58,281 bases of DNA from Phycisphaerae bacterium (GCA_028277645.1 JANQFV010000046.1:1-58281), one strand, 5' to 3'; shown: positions 10,610-19,722, numbered from the stretch's first letter. The notes: generated from the letters alone by a model not told the origin. Translations and numbers: made by a program.

Positions 10610-11033
10610 CCGAGCGGCACACGGCGTCTGGCGCACCAACCGGTGTGGCGTTGCACGTCCTTGAAAAATACGCTGCACCATCCAGGCGCGGTCGTCCGAT
10701 CACGGGTTGCGGGAAACTTCTCTTGTAACTTCTTTGTACGTGTCCGTTCTCGCGCGGCGCAAGTACGGGGCTTATCGGAGTGTTACGCTTCGTAACCCGA
10801 ATTCGCAGGTTTTGCGCGTTTCGTGCTTGCTCGCACATACGACATTGGGTATACTTCCCTCGGCTCCCCAAAGTACGGCTCCGGCGCATTGGCTCCCACC
10901 CTGCCGGAAGTCGGTCATTAGTGTAATTGCGGGTTCGTTGTCGCGCGAGATTTATGCGCGAACCGTCCCGTGATCAGGAGTAGCGCCTCGGCGCGAAGCG
11001 CCCGAGGTACAACTCGACCGGATGGGAGAAGCG
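10610..11033. other. Intergenic region upstream of the sigma factor gene
   Basis: 424 nt without a credible gene. It holds a perfect 6-bp inverted repeat GTTACG-CTT-CGTAAC (10782-10796) and a candidate promoter at 10827-10855. The T/A content is visibly higher than in the flanking genes, fitting a control region. Confidence 0.55.
10827..10855 (+). promoter_or_regulatory. Candidate promoter for the sigma factor gene
   Basis: TTGCTC (10827-10832), a 17-nt spacer and TATACT (10850-10855) resemble a sigma-70 promoter. It would give a 5' leader of about 170 nt before the ATG at 11034. Confidence 0.45.
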
Positions 11034-12005
11034 ATGCTTCCGAGCCAAGAGGTTTCAGTCAAAACCGAGTGCCGCAAGCTCAGCATTCAGGCCAAGCTTT
11101 CAACGGGCCTGCTGAAGTCACTGCCGGCCAACGACGCCAAGATCCTCCGCAATCTCTTCGCCGACGGCGTGGAGTACGTCACTAACTCGCTCTTCGACGA
11201 ACCCGATGCCGAGCAGAAACTGCTCAAGCCACTCGCGCTGCAAACGGTTCACGAAGGCGACAACGACGATAGCGGCGTCTACTCGTGCGACTACCCAGCC
11301 GAGAACATGACCAAGGACGAGCGCGAACGCTTCCTGTTCCTGCGACTGAATTACTGCCGCAAGCGCGTCTACGACTGCTTCGAGGCACACGGCAATACGC
11401 GCCTCAGCCAGTCGTTCCTGGCCGAAGTGCTGCGCTGGGAACGTGCCGCACTCGACACGCGCAGCGAGATCGTTCGCGAAAACGTCCCGCTGGTGCTCGC
11501 GATGGCCAAGCGCACGCGGATCGTCGGAGTCGATCTCACCGACCTCATCAGCGAAGGCAATCTGGCCCTGCTCCGCGCCGTGGCAAAGTTCGACTGCTCC
11601 CGCGGCTACAAGTTCAGCACCTATGCCTGCCGCGCCATCCTCAAGAGTTTCTCGCGTGTGGCGACCCGCACGTCGCGCCATCGTGGGCATTTTCCGACCG
11701 AATTCGACCCGGATCTCGAGCGCGGCGATTTCCTCGAGCAACGCCGCGCGGCCCAGGAGAACGACTGCATCAGCGAGCTGCGCGCGATGTTGGACGGTGG
11801 CGGCGCGGCGCTCACGGACGTTGAGCGAACCGTTATCCGGGCCCGTTTCGCCATGGAGCACTCGGACGATGCTACCGAACGAGCCAAGACACTAGAGCAG
11901 GTCGGCGACCTCATCGGCGTCACCAAGGAGCGCGTGCGGCAGATCCAGAACAAGGCCCTGGCCAAGCTGCGCGTCGCACTCGAGGACAGCGTCCTGGCTC
12001 AATAA
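11034..12005 (+). CDS. Sigma-70 family RNA polymerase sigma factor
   Basis: Alternative sigma factor of 323 aa. Region 2 is clear (VRENVPLVLAMAKR...DLTDLISEGNLALLRAVAKFDCSRGYKFSTYA). Region 4 is at the C-terminus (LEQVGDLIGVTKERVRQIQNKALAKLR). The linker between them is short and does not show a normal region 3. The first 140 or so residues are not like RpoD, so this is probably not the housekeeping factor. ATG at 11034 is preferred to the in-frame ATG at 11022 because GGGAGAAGCG lies directly upstream. No anti-sigma gene is adjacent. Its regulon cannot be read from here. Confidence 0.9.
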   Translation: MLPSQEVSVKTECRKLSIQAKLSTGLLKSLPANDAKILRNLFADGVEYVTNSLFDEPDAEQKLLKPLALQTVHEGDNDDSGVYSCDYPAENMTKDERERFLFLRLNYCRKRVYDCFEAHGNTRLSQSFLAEVLRWERAALDTRSEIVRENVPLVLAMAKRTRIVGVDLTDLISEGNLALLRAVAKFDCSRGYKFSTYACRAILKSFSRVATRTSRHRGHFPTEFDPDLERGDFLEQRRAAQENDCISELRAMLDGGGAALTDVERTVIRARFAMEHSDDATERAKTLEQVGDLIGVTKERVRQIQNKALAKLRVALEDSVLAQ

Positions 12006-12216
12006 TCAGCTCCACGCCCAGACGCTACGTTGCAGCAAACCACCCATGCGCTTGGGGGCAATCTCCGCGCGTGCCACGGTCATGCGGGATTGATTACCGG
12101 TTTATTACCCGAATTTGACCCTCGCGATTTCGAGGCGTAGGATTTGATGCGATAGCTTCATATCCGAGGCGTCGCACGATACGACCGGCGTCCGTACGGA
12201 TGCGGACACTAGGTGT

Positions 12217-12948
12217 GTGGGGTTGAGTGTAGCGTGCGACTTCGGCTCCCCTGCCGGAGATGCATCATCTTTGTGGAGAGCAGTTTACGTGGTTCCCCAC
12301 GCGACCGTAGATCGAGTGCTGCAGTCGGTCGCACCGAGCGTTCGCGTCGACCGTGAAGTACTCGATACTCTGCTCACGGAACGCCCCGGGCCGGATGCGG
12401 TCATCGCACTGTTATCGGTCCCCTCCGTCGCCGTCGTGCGCGCGGCGGTGGTCTATCTCGGCGTCTTCGGGACGTTCCGCGACAGCCCGTTGCTCGTGCT
12501 CTGTTTGCAGCATCGTGACGATGGCGTTGCTCAGTTGGCCGAGAAGGTGCTCTGGTCCATCTGGATGCAGGCCGGTTCGGCGCGCGCGAACCAGGTGCTC
12601 GCAGCCGCGATTCGTGACATGGAAGCAGGTAACCCGACGGCCGCTGCCGCGGAGCTCGCCGAGTTGATTGCGTCGGAGCCCCGATTCGCTGAGGCACACT
12701 TCCAACACGGGCTCGCCCTCGGCACGCTGGACCAGCCGCAGCCCGCGGCCACGTCGCAGCGCGAAGCCTTGCGGATCAATCCGTATCATTTCGGCGCCGC
12801 CGCCGCACTTGGACACGCCTGTCTCGAGCTAGGCGACACCGCCGAAGCCTTGCGTCAGTATCGCCGCGCCCTTCAAATCCATCCTCGGCTGGACGACATC
12901 CGTGCAGCGTTGCGTGAGGTCAGCGCGCTGATCGGCAACACGAACTGA
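12217..12948 (+). CDS. TPR-repeat protein
   Basis: Up to 243 aa. The first half looks like HEAT-type helices (SVAVVRAAVVYLGVFGTFRDSPLL...). The second half has two or three TPR-like repeats (RFAEAHFQHGLALGTLDQPQPAATSQREALRINPYHFGAAAALGH...). There is no signal peptide, so it is probably cytoplasmic. The start is uncertain: GTG 12217, TTG 12223 and GTG 12289 are all possible and none has a good ribosome site. It is 23 nt ahead of nadD and likely co-transcribed. The gap 12006-12216 shows no gene. Confidence 0.7.
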   Translation: MGLSVACDFGSPAGDASSLWRAVYVVPHATVDRVLQSVAPSVRVDREVLDTLLTERPGPDAVIALLSVPSVAVVRAAVVYLGVFGTFRDSPLLVLCLQHRDDGVAQLAEKVLWSIWMQAGSARANQVLAAAIRDMEAGNPTAAAAELAELIASEPRFAEAHFQHGLALGTLDQPQPAATSQREALRINPYHFGAAAALGHACLELGDTAEALRQYRRALQIHPRLDDIRAALREVSALIGNTN

Positions 12949-12971
12949 ATCGTCCCGCGGAGGCCGGCGCC

Positions 12972-13586
12972 GTGAACCGCGTACTGCTGTTTGGCGGGTC
13001 GTTCGATCCGATTCATCACGGACACCTGATCGTCGCGCGCCACGCGGCCGAGCAACTCGACGTCGAACGCGTCATTCTGATACCCAGCGCCGTACCGCCC
13101 CATAAGCAGGATCGCAGCCTGGCACCCGCGAAGGACCGCCTGGAGATGTGTCGTCGCGCCGTGCAGGACGACCCGCAATTCGTGGTGAGCGAGTGGGAAC
13201 TGGGGCAAGCCGGCCCGAACTATACGTTGCGAACGATCGAGCACTTCCGTACCGAACTCGGAACTGGCCCCGAGCTCTGCTGGCTGATCGGGGCCGACAG
13301 CCTGGTCGAACTGCACACCTGGTACAACGCCCCAACGCTCGTCGACGCCTGCCGCATCGTTACCGTCGCCCGTCCCGGCTTCACGCCGCCGCCCGCGACC
13401 GAGCTCGTACAGTGGTTCGAGATGAAACAGGTTGAACGCTTGCTGGCGGACGTGATCATCGGCCCGCACATCGACATTGCCAGCACGGACGTCCGCACGC
13501 GCGTTCGCAGCGGGCTCAGTGTGCGCTACCTCATCCCCGACGCCGTTGACGCGTACATCGCCGCACAGCAGCTCTACCGCGCCTAG
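12972..13586 (+). CDS. nadD: Nicotinate-nucleotide adenylyltransferase
   Basis: Transfers AMP from ATP to nicotinate mononucleotide, giving deamido-NAD in NAD synthesis. The nucleotidyltransferase signature GGSFDPIHHGHL is at residues 7-18, with VPPHKQD, the family's WLIGADSL and the C-terminal IASTDVRTRVRSG. At 204 aa it has normal length. It starts with GTG behind CGGAGG. The next genes downstream make transhydrogenase, so NAD synthesis and NADP reduction are neighbours. Confidence 0.96.
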   Translation: MNRVLLFGGSFDPIHHGHLIVARHAAEQLDVERVILIPSAVPPHKQDRSLAPAKDRLEMCRRAVQDDPQFVVSEWELGQAGPNYTLRTIEHFRTELGTGPELCWLIGADSLVELHTWYNAPTLVDACRIVTVARPGFTPPPATELVQWFEMKQVERLLADVIIGPHIDIASTDVRTRVRSGLSVRYLIPDAVDAYIAAQQLYRA

Positions 13587-13594
13587 CGTGACCA

Positions 13595-13622
13595 TTTACA
13601 GTCTGTGCGCCCCCTCTATAAT
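13595..13622 (+). promoter_or_regulatory. Near-consensus promoter of the pnt operon
   Basis: TTTACA (13595-13600), a 16-nt spacer and a perfect TATAAT (13617-13622) lie just after the nadD stop and 84 nt before the pntAA start. Confidence 0.75.
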
Positions 13623-13637
13623 GGCCGCTCCCACCAG

Positions 13638-13657
13638 CAATCGCGAAACCGCGATTG
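13638..13657 (+). promoter_or_regulatory. Perfect leader hairpin of the pnt operon
   Basis: CAATCGCG-AAAC-CGCGATTG is a perfect 8-bp inverted repeat with a 4-nt loop. It begins 16 nt after the -10 box and so near the expected transcript start. It could be an operator or a 5' stem that stabilises the mRNA. There is no T-run, so it is not an obvious attenuator. Confidence 0.6.
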
Positions 13658-13705
13658 ACAATGCGCGGGTGGCGCAACGACGACGAAGTCGTGAGCGAGG
13701 GCACT

Positions 13706-14845
13706 ATGAAAATCGCCGTACCCAAAGAGACACTTCCCGATGAGCGGCGTGTCGCGCTGGTCCCCGAGTCGATCAAGAAGCTCGCCGGCAAGGGCATCGC
13801 GATCGCGGTCGAGCATGACGCCGGCGCTGCTGCGTACTTTTCAAACGCGGACTTCGAATCCGCGGGCGCCACGATCGAATCCGATGTTGGCGCACTGCTC
13901 TCGAGCGCGGATCTCGTCTTGCAGGTTCAACCGCCGACGCTCGAACAGATCACCCAGATGCGTTCCGGTGCGATGCTGCTGACGACGCTCACGCCGACGC
14001 GCAACACCGACGTGATTCGCAAGCTGGTCGAGCAGCGCATCAGCGCGTTCTCGACCGACTGCGTGCCGCGCACGACGCGCGCCCAATCGATGGACATCCT
14101 TTCATCCATGGCCAATATCGCCGGCTACAAAGCCGTGGTCATCGCTGCTGATCAGTTGGCCAAGTACTTCCCCATGTTCATGACCGCCGCCGGCACGATC
14201 TTTTCGGCCAAAGTGTTCGTCATCGGCGCCGGCGTCGCCGGTCTCCAGGCCATCGCGACTGCGCGGCGCCTCGGTGCGACGGTAGTTGCCACCGACACGC
14301 GCCGCGAGGTCGCCGAGCAGATTCAATCGCTCGGCGGGAAGTTCGTGGGCGTCGAGAGCGAAGAGGACGCGGCCACGTCCAGCGGCTACGCCAAAGAGCT
14401 CTCGGCGGACTTCTATAAGAAACAGGGTGAGCTGATCGCCCAGCAGTGCGCCGCCAACGACGCCGTCATCACGACCGCGCTGATCGGCGGCGTTAAGGCG
14501 CCCAAGCTCATCTCGGCGGAGATGGTGCAGAACATGCAGCCCGGCTCGGTGATTGTCGATCTGGCGGCCACCGCCGGTGGCAACTGCGAACTGACCGAGC
14601 CCGGCCAGACGGTCGAGAAGCACGGCGTGAAGATTTGCGCTCCGCTGAATCTCCCGTCGGACATGCCGATCCACGGCAGCACGCTGTATTCCCGCAATCT
14701 CACAACATTCATTCTCGAGTTCTGGAAAGATGACAAGTTCAACCTCGACCTCGAAGACGAGATCATCGCCGGCGCGCTGGTCACGCACGAGGGCGAGGTC
14801 CGGCACGAGCCGACCCGCAAGGCGCTCGAAGGCGGTGAGGGTTGA
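13706..14845 (+). CDS. pntAA: NAD(P) transhydrogenase subunit alpha, NAD-binding part
   Basis: Soluble NAD(H)-binding domain I of the proton-translocating transhydrogenase, which drives hydride transfer from NADH to NADP+. It starts MKIAVPKETLPDERRVALVPES, as in PntAA and alanine dehydrogenase relatives. The Rossmann motif is GAGVAGLQAIATARRLGA. The split three-gene form is seen here, where E. coli has a fused alpha subunit. ATG at 13706 follows GAGCGAGGG; protein 379 aa. Its TGA overlaps the ATG of pntAB, which suggests translational coupling. Confidence 0.95.
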   Translation: MKIAVPKETLPDERRVALVPESIKKLAGKGIAIAVEHDAGAAAYFSNADFESAGATIESDVGALLSSADLVLQVQPPTLEQITQMRSGAMLLTTLTPTRNTDVIRKLVEQRISAFSTDCVPRTTRAQSMDILSSMANIAGYKAVVIAADQLAKYFPMFMTAAGTIFSAKVFVIGAGVAGLQAIATARRLGATVVATDTRREVAEQIQSLGGKFVGVESEEDAATSSGYAKELSADFYKKQGELIAQQCAANDAVITTALIGGVKAPKLISAEMVQNMQPGSVIVDLAATAGGNCELTEPGQTVEKHGVKICAPLNLPSDMPIHGSTLYSRNLTTFILEFWKDDKFNLDLEDEIIAGALVTHEGEVRHEPTRKALEGGEG

Positions 14846-15159
14846 TGATGATCGAATTGCTGGCGACGACAGATATCCTGGGGCCCTTGGCGGTCCACTT
14901 GGTGGTCTTTCTGTTAGCGATCCTGCTGGGCTTCGAGGTCATCTCGAAAGTCCCGGCGACGCTGCACACGCCGTTGATGTCGGGCTCCAATGCGATCTCC
15001 GGTATCACGATTGTCGGCGCCCTGCTGATCGCCGGTACCGCCGACAACGTCTGGATCAAGTGGGTCTTCGGGATCCTGGCCATGACGTTTGCGACGATCA
15101 ACGTAGTGGGCGGTTTCGTCGTGACCGACCGCATGCTGGCCATGTTCAAGCGCAAGTAG
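14845..15159 (+). CDS. pntAB: NAD(P) transhydrogenase subunit alpha, membrane part
   Basis: Small membrane subunit of 104 aa with three or four hydrophobic segments (LAVHLVVFLLAILLGFEVI, ITIVGALLIAGTA, WVFGILAMTFATINVVGGFVV). The hallmark VPATLHTPLMSGSNAISGI is present. It forms part of the proton channel with PntB. ATG at 14845 overlaps the pntAA stop; the ATG at 14848 and the TTG at 14842 are alternatives. Confidence 0.95.
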   Translation: MMIELLATTDILGPLAVHLVVFLLAILLGFEVISKVPATLHTPLMSGSNAISGITIVGALLIAGTADNVWIKWVFGILAMTFATINVVGGFVVTDRMLAMFKRK

Positions 15160-15169
15160 GAGGTCGGCC

Positions 15170-16753
15170 ATGACAAGCTCCAGCCTGTTCACCGGATTGC
15201 TCGCTCAAGTCGCCGACCCCACCACCACCGCCGCGGTCCAGGAAGCGGTCGGCAGCGCCGGCGACGTGCGTGATTTCGTAGTTAAGACGGTCTACGCCGT
15301 CGCTGCCATCTTCTTCGTCTTCGGACTGAAGATGCTGTCGTCGCCGCGGACCGCGCGCCAGGGCAACATGGTCGCGTCGGTCGGCATGTTGATTGCGGTC
15401 GTCGTGACGTTGATCAGCGTTGCCGAAGTCGATTGGACGGTCATCATCATCGGCCTGATCGCCGGCGGATCCATTGGTCTCGTCGCGGCCAAGAGGGTGC
15501 CCATGACGGGCATGCCCGAAATGGTTGCGCTCTTCAATGGCTCGGGTGGCATGGCGTCGGCCGTTGTGGCGATGGCCGAATACTGGAATGTGCCTGACTA
15601 CAGCACGCACCTGCTCGACGGCCGCATCACCATCGCGCTCACGCTGCTGATCGGCTGGGTGACCGCTACCGGCTCGTTCATCGCGTTCCTCAAACTGCGC
15701 GGCCAGTGGATCCCGGTTTACTGGGCCGGCAAAGAGCCCAAGAAGGATCGCGAAGGCAACATCAAGAAGGACGAGCAGGGCAACACCGTGATGGACTGGA
15801 AGCAGTACATCAAGATGGGCAACCCGCTCACCTTCCCCCTCCAGCACCCGGTCAACCTGCTCGCCGTCCTGCTCGTCATCGCCCTCGGCGTCGTGCTGGC
15901 GATGAACCCGGCCGCGAGCTGGTCCGTTGTGCTCATCATTCTCCTGGCCGCCCTGCTCGGCGTGCTGATAACGGCTCCGATCGGCGGCGCGGACATGCCG
16001 GTCGTCGTATCACTGTTGAACTCGTACTCCGGCTTGGCCGCGTGTGCCGCCGGCTTCGTCCTGCACAACACGGGGCTGATTATCAGCGGCGCGCTGGTCG
16101 GCGCGTCGGGTCTGATCCTGACCAACATCATGTGCAAGGCCATGAACCGGTCGTTCTTCAACGTGATGGCCGGCGGGTTCGGGCAGGACATCGCGTCGGC
16201 CGGCGACACATCTATGGAAGGCAAGACCGTCCGTTCGTGGGAGGCGATGGATGCTGCCGTGGCACTTGAGCAGGCCGCCAAGGTCTTCGTCATCCCCGGC
16301 TACGGCATGGCCGTCGCCCAGGCGCAGCACGCCGTCGCTGAAATGGCCAGCCTCCTCGCCGCCAAGGGCGTCGAGGTCAAGTACGGCGTCCACCCGGTCG
16401 CGGGCCGCATGCCCGGCCACATGAACGTTCTGCTGGCCGAGGCCAATGTGCCCTACGAGCAGTTGTCGGACCTCGAGCTCAACGGCGAGATGGACCAGTG
16501 CGACGTCGCACTGATCATCGGTGCGAACGACGTCGTCAACCCCGACGCCCGCAAGCCGGACAGCCAGATTGCGGGTATGCCGATCTTTGACGTCGACAAG
16601 GCCCGCACCGTGATGGTCTGTAAGCGCTCGCTCAACCCTGGTTTCGCCGGCATTCAGAACCCGCTGTTCTTCAACGAGAACACGGTCATGCTCTTCGGCG
16701 ACGCCAAGAAGATGGTCAGCGGCATCGTCACCGAGCTCAAAGGCGGCGAGTAA
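15170..16753 (+). CDS. pntB: NAD(P) transhydrogenase subunit beta
   Basis: Membrane domain plus NADP(H)-binding domain III of the transhydrogenase, 527 aa. About nine membrane segments are visible in the first 330 residues. The C-terminal NADP domain shows VIPGYGMAVAQAQHAVAEMA, GVHPVAGRMPGHMNVLLAEA and GANDVVNPDA. An unusually charged loop (KEPKKDREGNIKKDEQGN) lies around residues 186-205, between membrane segments. A strong AGGAGG site precedes the ATG, 10 nt after pntAB. Confidence 0.96.
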   Translation: MTSSSLFTGLLAQVADPTTTAAVQEAVGSAGDVRDFVVKTVYAVAAIFFVFGLKMLSSPRTARQGNMVASVGMLIAVVVTLISVAEVDWTVIIIGLIAGGSIGLVAAKRVPMTGMPEMVALFNGSGGMASAVVAMAEYWNVPDYSTHLLDGRITIALTLLIGWVTATGSFIAFLKLRGQWIPVYWAGKEPKKDREGNIKKDEQGNTVMDWKQYIKMGNPLTFPLQHPVNLLAVLLVIALGVVLAMNPAASWSVVLIILLAALLGVLITAPIGGADMPVVVSLLNSYSGLAACAAGFVLHNTGLIISGALVGASGLILTNIMCKAMNRSFFNVMAGGFGQDIASAGDTSMEGKTVRSWEAMDAAVALEQAAKVFVIPGYGMAVAQAQHAVAEMASLLAAKGVEVKYGVHPVAGRMPGHMNVLLAEANVPYEQLSDLELNGEMDQCDVALIIGANDVVNPDARKPDSQIAGMPIFDVDKARTVMVCKRSLNPGFAGIQNPLFFNENTVMLFGDAKKMVSGIVTELKGGE

Positions 16754-16973
16754 GCCGCAGCGCGCGACTGTCGCGATTGCGGTCGGGCGCGTACTGCGCA
16801 TTATCGGGTCACTCGTCCCCGGACGGTGAGCGTCTGCCAGTCCGATCATACGCGGCCAGAGCGAGCCTGAGGCCGTCTCACCACGCTCCTGCAGGCGTAG
16901 TTCAGGCGGGCCGCACTCCAGTCGATGCCCACCTCGTCGGCTCACAACATGCGACGCGGCGCGGGAGTGCGGT

Positions 16974-17753
16974 ATGTCACTGGACTTGACCGACCTGATC
17001 GACGGCTGGGAGTGCCCGCCCGGCGAAGTACGTGCGCGAACCGTTTTCGGGAACGACGGCGCCCCCTTCGTGCAGCTCCGCGTGGATCTGGGCGTCATGC
17101 AGATGTTCCCCGCCGGACGGCCGGACGGTGAACGCTGCCACGGACTGCCCAGTGCGTGCGAATTCATCGCGCACGAGCTGCGTGTCGGCAGCAACGAAAT
17201 AGCCATCGAGGATCTCAAAGAACTTGAACGCGAGCTTGCGCAGATCAACTATCGCCGCCTCGCGTTTGCCACGCTCGCCGAAGACGCCTGCCGCGACAAC
17301 GATCCGTCGACGGCCCGTGATTTCATCAGGAACGCGATCCAGGACATCGACAGTTGCCTGGAATCGCTCGAGCTCCTGCAACAGTGCGCGTGCGACGCCG
17401 ATGATCAAATGTCGCTGAAACCAACGTTGGTCTTCGACCGAGCCCGCCTGCTCTCGCAACAGAGGGTCGTCGAAGGGAACTACGAGCGAGCGATCGAAGA
17501 CGCCGAGGCCGGCGCCGACGAACTCGACGAACTGCTCAGCGAATTTGGCTATGACGAAGAGCAGCGCGAGCAGGATCCGGGCGTAGGCTATCTGCTCGAA
17601 TTGGGTCGCCGCCTGCGCCGCGACTACGGCATACACCAGACGCTGCGTGAGCAGTTGGAGCAGGCGATTGAGAATGACGACTTTGAGCGGGCCGCACAAC
17701 TGCACCAGGAATTGCAGGAGCGCGACGGCATCGACGCTGCCGCGGAGCCATAG
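16974..17753 (+). CDS. UVR-motif protein of unknown function
   Basis: Acidic 259-aa protein. The C-terminal segment (QLEQAIENDDFERAAQLHQELQERD) is a UVR motif like those in UvrB, UvrC and McsA. The middle consists of helical, TPR-like repeats (ARDFIRNAIQDIDSCLESLELL; QQRVVEGNYERAIEDAEAG). Nuclease and helicase motifs are absent, so it is not UvrB or UvrC. ATG 16974 follows GGGAGTGCGGT. It stands alone behind a 220-nt gap with no visible gene. It may dock to another protein through the UVR hairpin. Confidence 0.75.
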   Translation: MSLDLTDLIDGWECPPGEVRARTVFGNDGAPFVQLRVDLGVMQMFPAGRPDGERCHGLPSACEFIAHELRVGSNEIAIEDLKELERELAQINYRRLAFATLAEDACRDNDPSTARDFIRNAIQDIDSCLESLELLQQCACDADDQMSLKPTLVFDRARLLSQQRVVEGNYERAIEDAEAGADELDELLSEFGYDEEQREQDPGVGYLLELGRRLRRDYGIHQTLREQLEQAIENDDFERAAQLHQELQERDGIDAAAEP

Positions 17754-17851
17754 CGCTGCTGAATCTCGCAGAACGCGCTCGTGTCCAACGTTACACCGCG
17801 CCCCACCTCGGTTCACGTGAACCGCGAGACTCTCACTCCCCGCAGCGCAAG

Positions 17852-17889
17852 CAACAGCGGCGACAACGCTTACGCTGCCGCCGCTGTTG
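17852..17889. terminator. Candidate bidirectional terminator hairpin
   Basis: CAACAGCGGCG (17852-17862) and CGCCGCTGTTG (17879-17889) form a perfect 11-bp stem with a 16-nt loop between two convergent genes. Position favours a shared terminator; there is no T-run on either side. Confidence 0.55.
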
Positions 17890-17914
17890 TGCAATCCGAG
17901 TTGCCGTCTGATTC

Positions 17915-18259
17915 TTAGACCATGTCCTTCAGGTTCTTCAGCGGACGAACCTTCACGGCCTTGCTGGCAGGCTTGGCAGGCTTGGTCTGGAGTTCACCCG
18001 TAAACGGATTCCGCCAGTTCTTGATCGCCTTCTGCGCCGGTTTGCGCTTGACCGTGATCTTCATCAGACCCGGGACGGTAAAGGCACCCACGCTCTTGAG
18101 ATCCTTCTTGATGATCCCAGTCATGCCCTCAAACACCCCGGCCACCTGCTTGCGCGTCAGGCCAGCGTGTTCGGCAAGATGTGCAAACACTTCGGACTTG
18201 GTCCGAGCCTTGGTCACCGATGCGGCTGTCTTCTTCTTCGTGGTCTTCTTTTTCGCCAT
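17915..18259 (-). CDS. HU-family DNA-binding protein
   Basis: Histone-like nucleoid protein of 114 aa. The basic Lys/Thr/Ala-rich head (MAKKKTTKKKTAASVTKART) is followed by the HU/IHF fold: KSEVFAHLAEHAGLTRKQVAGVFEGM, then the beta-arm region GLMKITVKRKPAQKAIKNWRNPFTGE and a basic tail. The extended N- and C-termini differ from the standard 90-aa HU. The ATG at 18259 has GGAGG about 10 nt upstream. It converges with the UVR-motif gene. Confidence 0.93.
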   Translation of the reverse strand: MAKKKTTKKKTAASVTKARTKSEVFAHLAEHAGLTRKQVAGVFEGMTGIIKKDLKSVGAFTVPGLMKITVKRKPAQKAIKNWRNPFTGELQTKPAKPASKAVKVRPLKNLKDMV

Positions 18260-18562
18260 CGCTGTTCTGCCTCCAAGACGTCCGGGCAGGTTCCTTCCTG
18301 CCGGCGTCCATCTGCGAAACCGAACGCCAGTGACGTGGAGAGAAGCCGTGGCGCGCCGCAAGAATCGAGGCGGATTTTCGCTTCTTCCACGCTGCAAACG
18401 ATCGCGTTTGCAACTGGCCGCGTTGCCGAATTTCTCGCACGTTCGCGGCCGTTCGTCAAGACCTTGCGCCGCGCCAACTTCAGAAAACCCCTGTTTTTTA
18501 GCCCGAAACGCGCCCGGGCCGCCGCAAACCCCTTGATTTCCGCCGAATTCCGGCCCCTTGTG
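18260..18562. other. Long leader/intergenic region upstream of HU
   Basis: 303 nt with no credible gene, on the upstream side of HU. It holds a perfect 8-bp inverted repeat TGCAAACG-ATCG-CGTTTGCA (18393-18412) and a smaller GGCAGG-TTCCTT-CCTGCC hairpin (18285-18302) near the HU ribosome site. The minus strand also has a TTGACG box about 200 nt before the HU start but no convincing -10. Confidence 0.5.
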
Positions 18563-19663
18563 TCAATCAGGGTCGGCGTTGATCGCATCCACGCAACGTC
18601 GCAGGTTTCCCAGGCTGCGCTTGTCAAAACGCAGTTTCAGCCGGGATTTTTCGGGGTATTCGCCGTTCTCCTGCGGCAACGGGCCGCATTGCTCGATGCG
18701 CCCCGTGGTCAGGATGGAGGCGTACTCATCATTGATCCGTTCTAACGTTGCCGCCGATAGCGGGCGCTCGAGACGCAGCACGAGATCATCACCCACCCAG
18801 CGCATCGAGTGATACACCCGATAGAACTGCACAACATTTCGCGCCGCAGCCGCAACGTCGTCAGTGATGTAGAACAGGTTCATGTCCTCATCACTGATCA
18901 TTCCGGTACGAAGCAGCTCATGTTCCACGTACGACCGCCAGTGCTGCCAGTACGTGCCGCCGGGTTGCTCGACCATGACGATCGGCAGCAGCGGCGCTTT
19001 ACCGGTCTGAATCAGCGTCAGCGCCTCGAAACCTTCGTCCTGCGTTCCGAAACCGCCGGGGAATAACGCGATGGCCGAAGCTTCCTTCATAAACATCAGC
19101 TTGCGCGTGAAGAAGTAGCGAAAGTTCACCAGCTTCTCGTCGTCGCGAATCACCGTGTTGGTCTGCTGCTCGAATGGCAAGCGAATCGCGACGCCGAAAC
19201 TCGCATCTTTGCCGGCGCCGCCATGCCCGGCCTTCATGATGCCGTCGCCGGCCCCGGTAATCACCATCCAGCCCGCGTCGCACATCTGCCGGGCAAACTC
19301 GACTGCGGCCTGATAGTCCGGATGCGTCTCTTCGGTACGGCTCGAACCAAAGATGCTGATCTTGCGCGTCTCCTTGTACGGCGCAAACACCTTCAGCGCG
19401 TAGCGCAACTCCGCCAGCGCCTTGTTCAGCAGTTTTACGTCTCCACGATCCGCGCCGTCGCGCGCCAGCCGCGACAACGTCACCAGCATGTCTTCGAACA
19501 AATCCTGATTGTCCCCACCCAAGAACTTCGCTGCGAACTCATCGATCGCGGCCGCTCGCTCTCGGCGACGTTCCTCATCGCCGGCGGCTTCCCTTACTTG
19601 CGTCAACTTGGACTCCTTGTCCCGGGCACGCTCCGCGCCCGGCGCTCTTTTATCCTCATTCAT
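18563..19663 (-). CDS. LOG-family nucleotide phosphoribohydrolase-like protein
   Basis: Rossmann-fold protein of the LOG/TIGR00730 family (once called lysine decarboxylase-like), 366 aa. The signature PGGFGTQDEGFE is present, as is ISIFGSSRTEETHPDY and the nucleotide-loop VITGAGDGIMKAGHGGAG. Characterised relatives hydrolyse nucleotide 5'-monophosphates to base and ribose phosphate; the long form resembles E. coli PpnN in layout, though it is shorter. The N-terminus is charged and helical. ATG at 19663 is chosen because the upstream frame loses sense, but no good ribosome site is visible. Confidence 0.85.
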   Translation of the reverse strand: MNEDKRAPGAERARDKESKLTQVREAAGDEERRRERAAAIDEFAAKFLGGDNQDLFEDMLVTLSRLARDGADRGDVKLLNKALAELRYALKVFAPYKETRKISIFGSSRTEETHPDYQAAVEFARQMCDAGWMVITGAGDGIMKAGHGGAGKDASFGVAIRLPFEQQTNTVIRDDEKLVNFRYFFTRKLMFMKEASAIALFPGGFGTQDEGFEALTLIQTGKAPLLPIVMVEQPGGTYWQHWRSYVEHELLRTGMISDEDMNLFYITDDVAAAARNVVQFYRVYHSMRWVGDDLVLRLERPLSAATLERINDEYASILTTGRIEQCGPLPQENGEYPEKSRLKLRFDKRSLGNLRRCVDAINADPD

Positions 19664-19722
19664 TTCGAAGCCGGAAAGTGTAACATCGGTGCCGCGCTCC
19701 GGGAATGCGCCGCGCGCACAGT

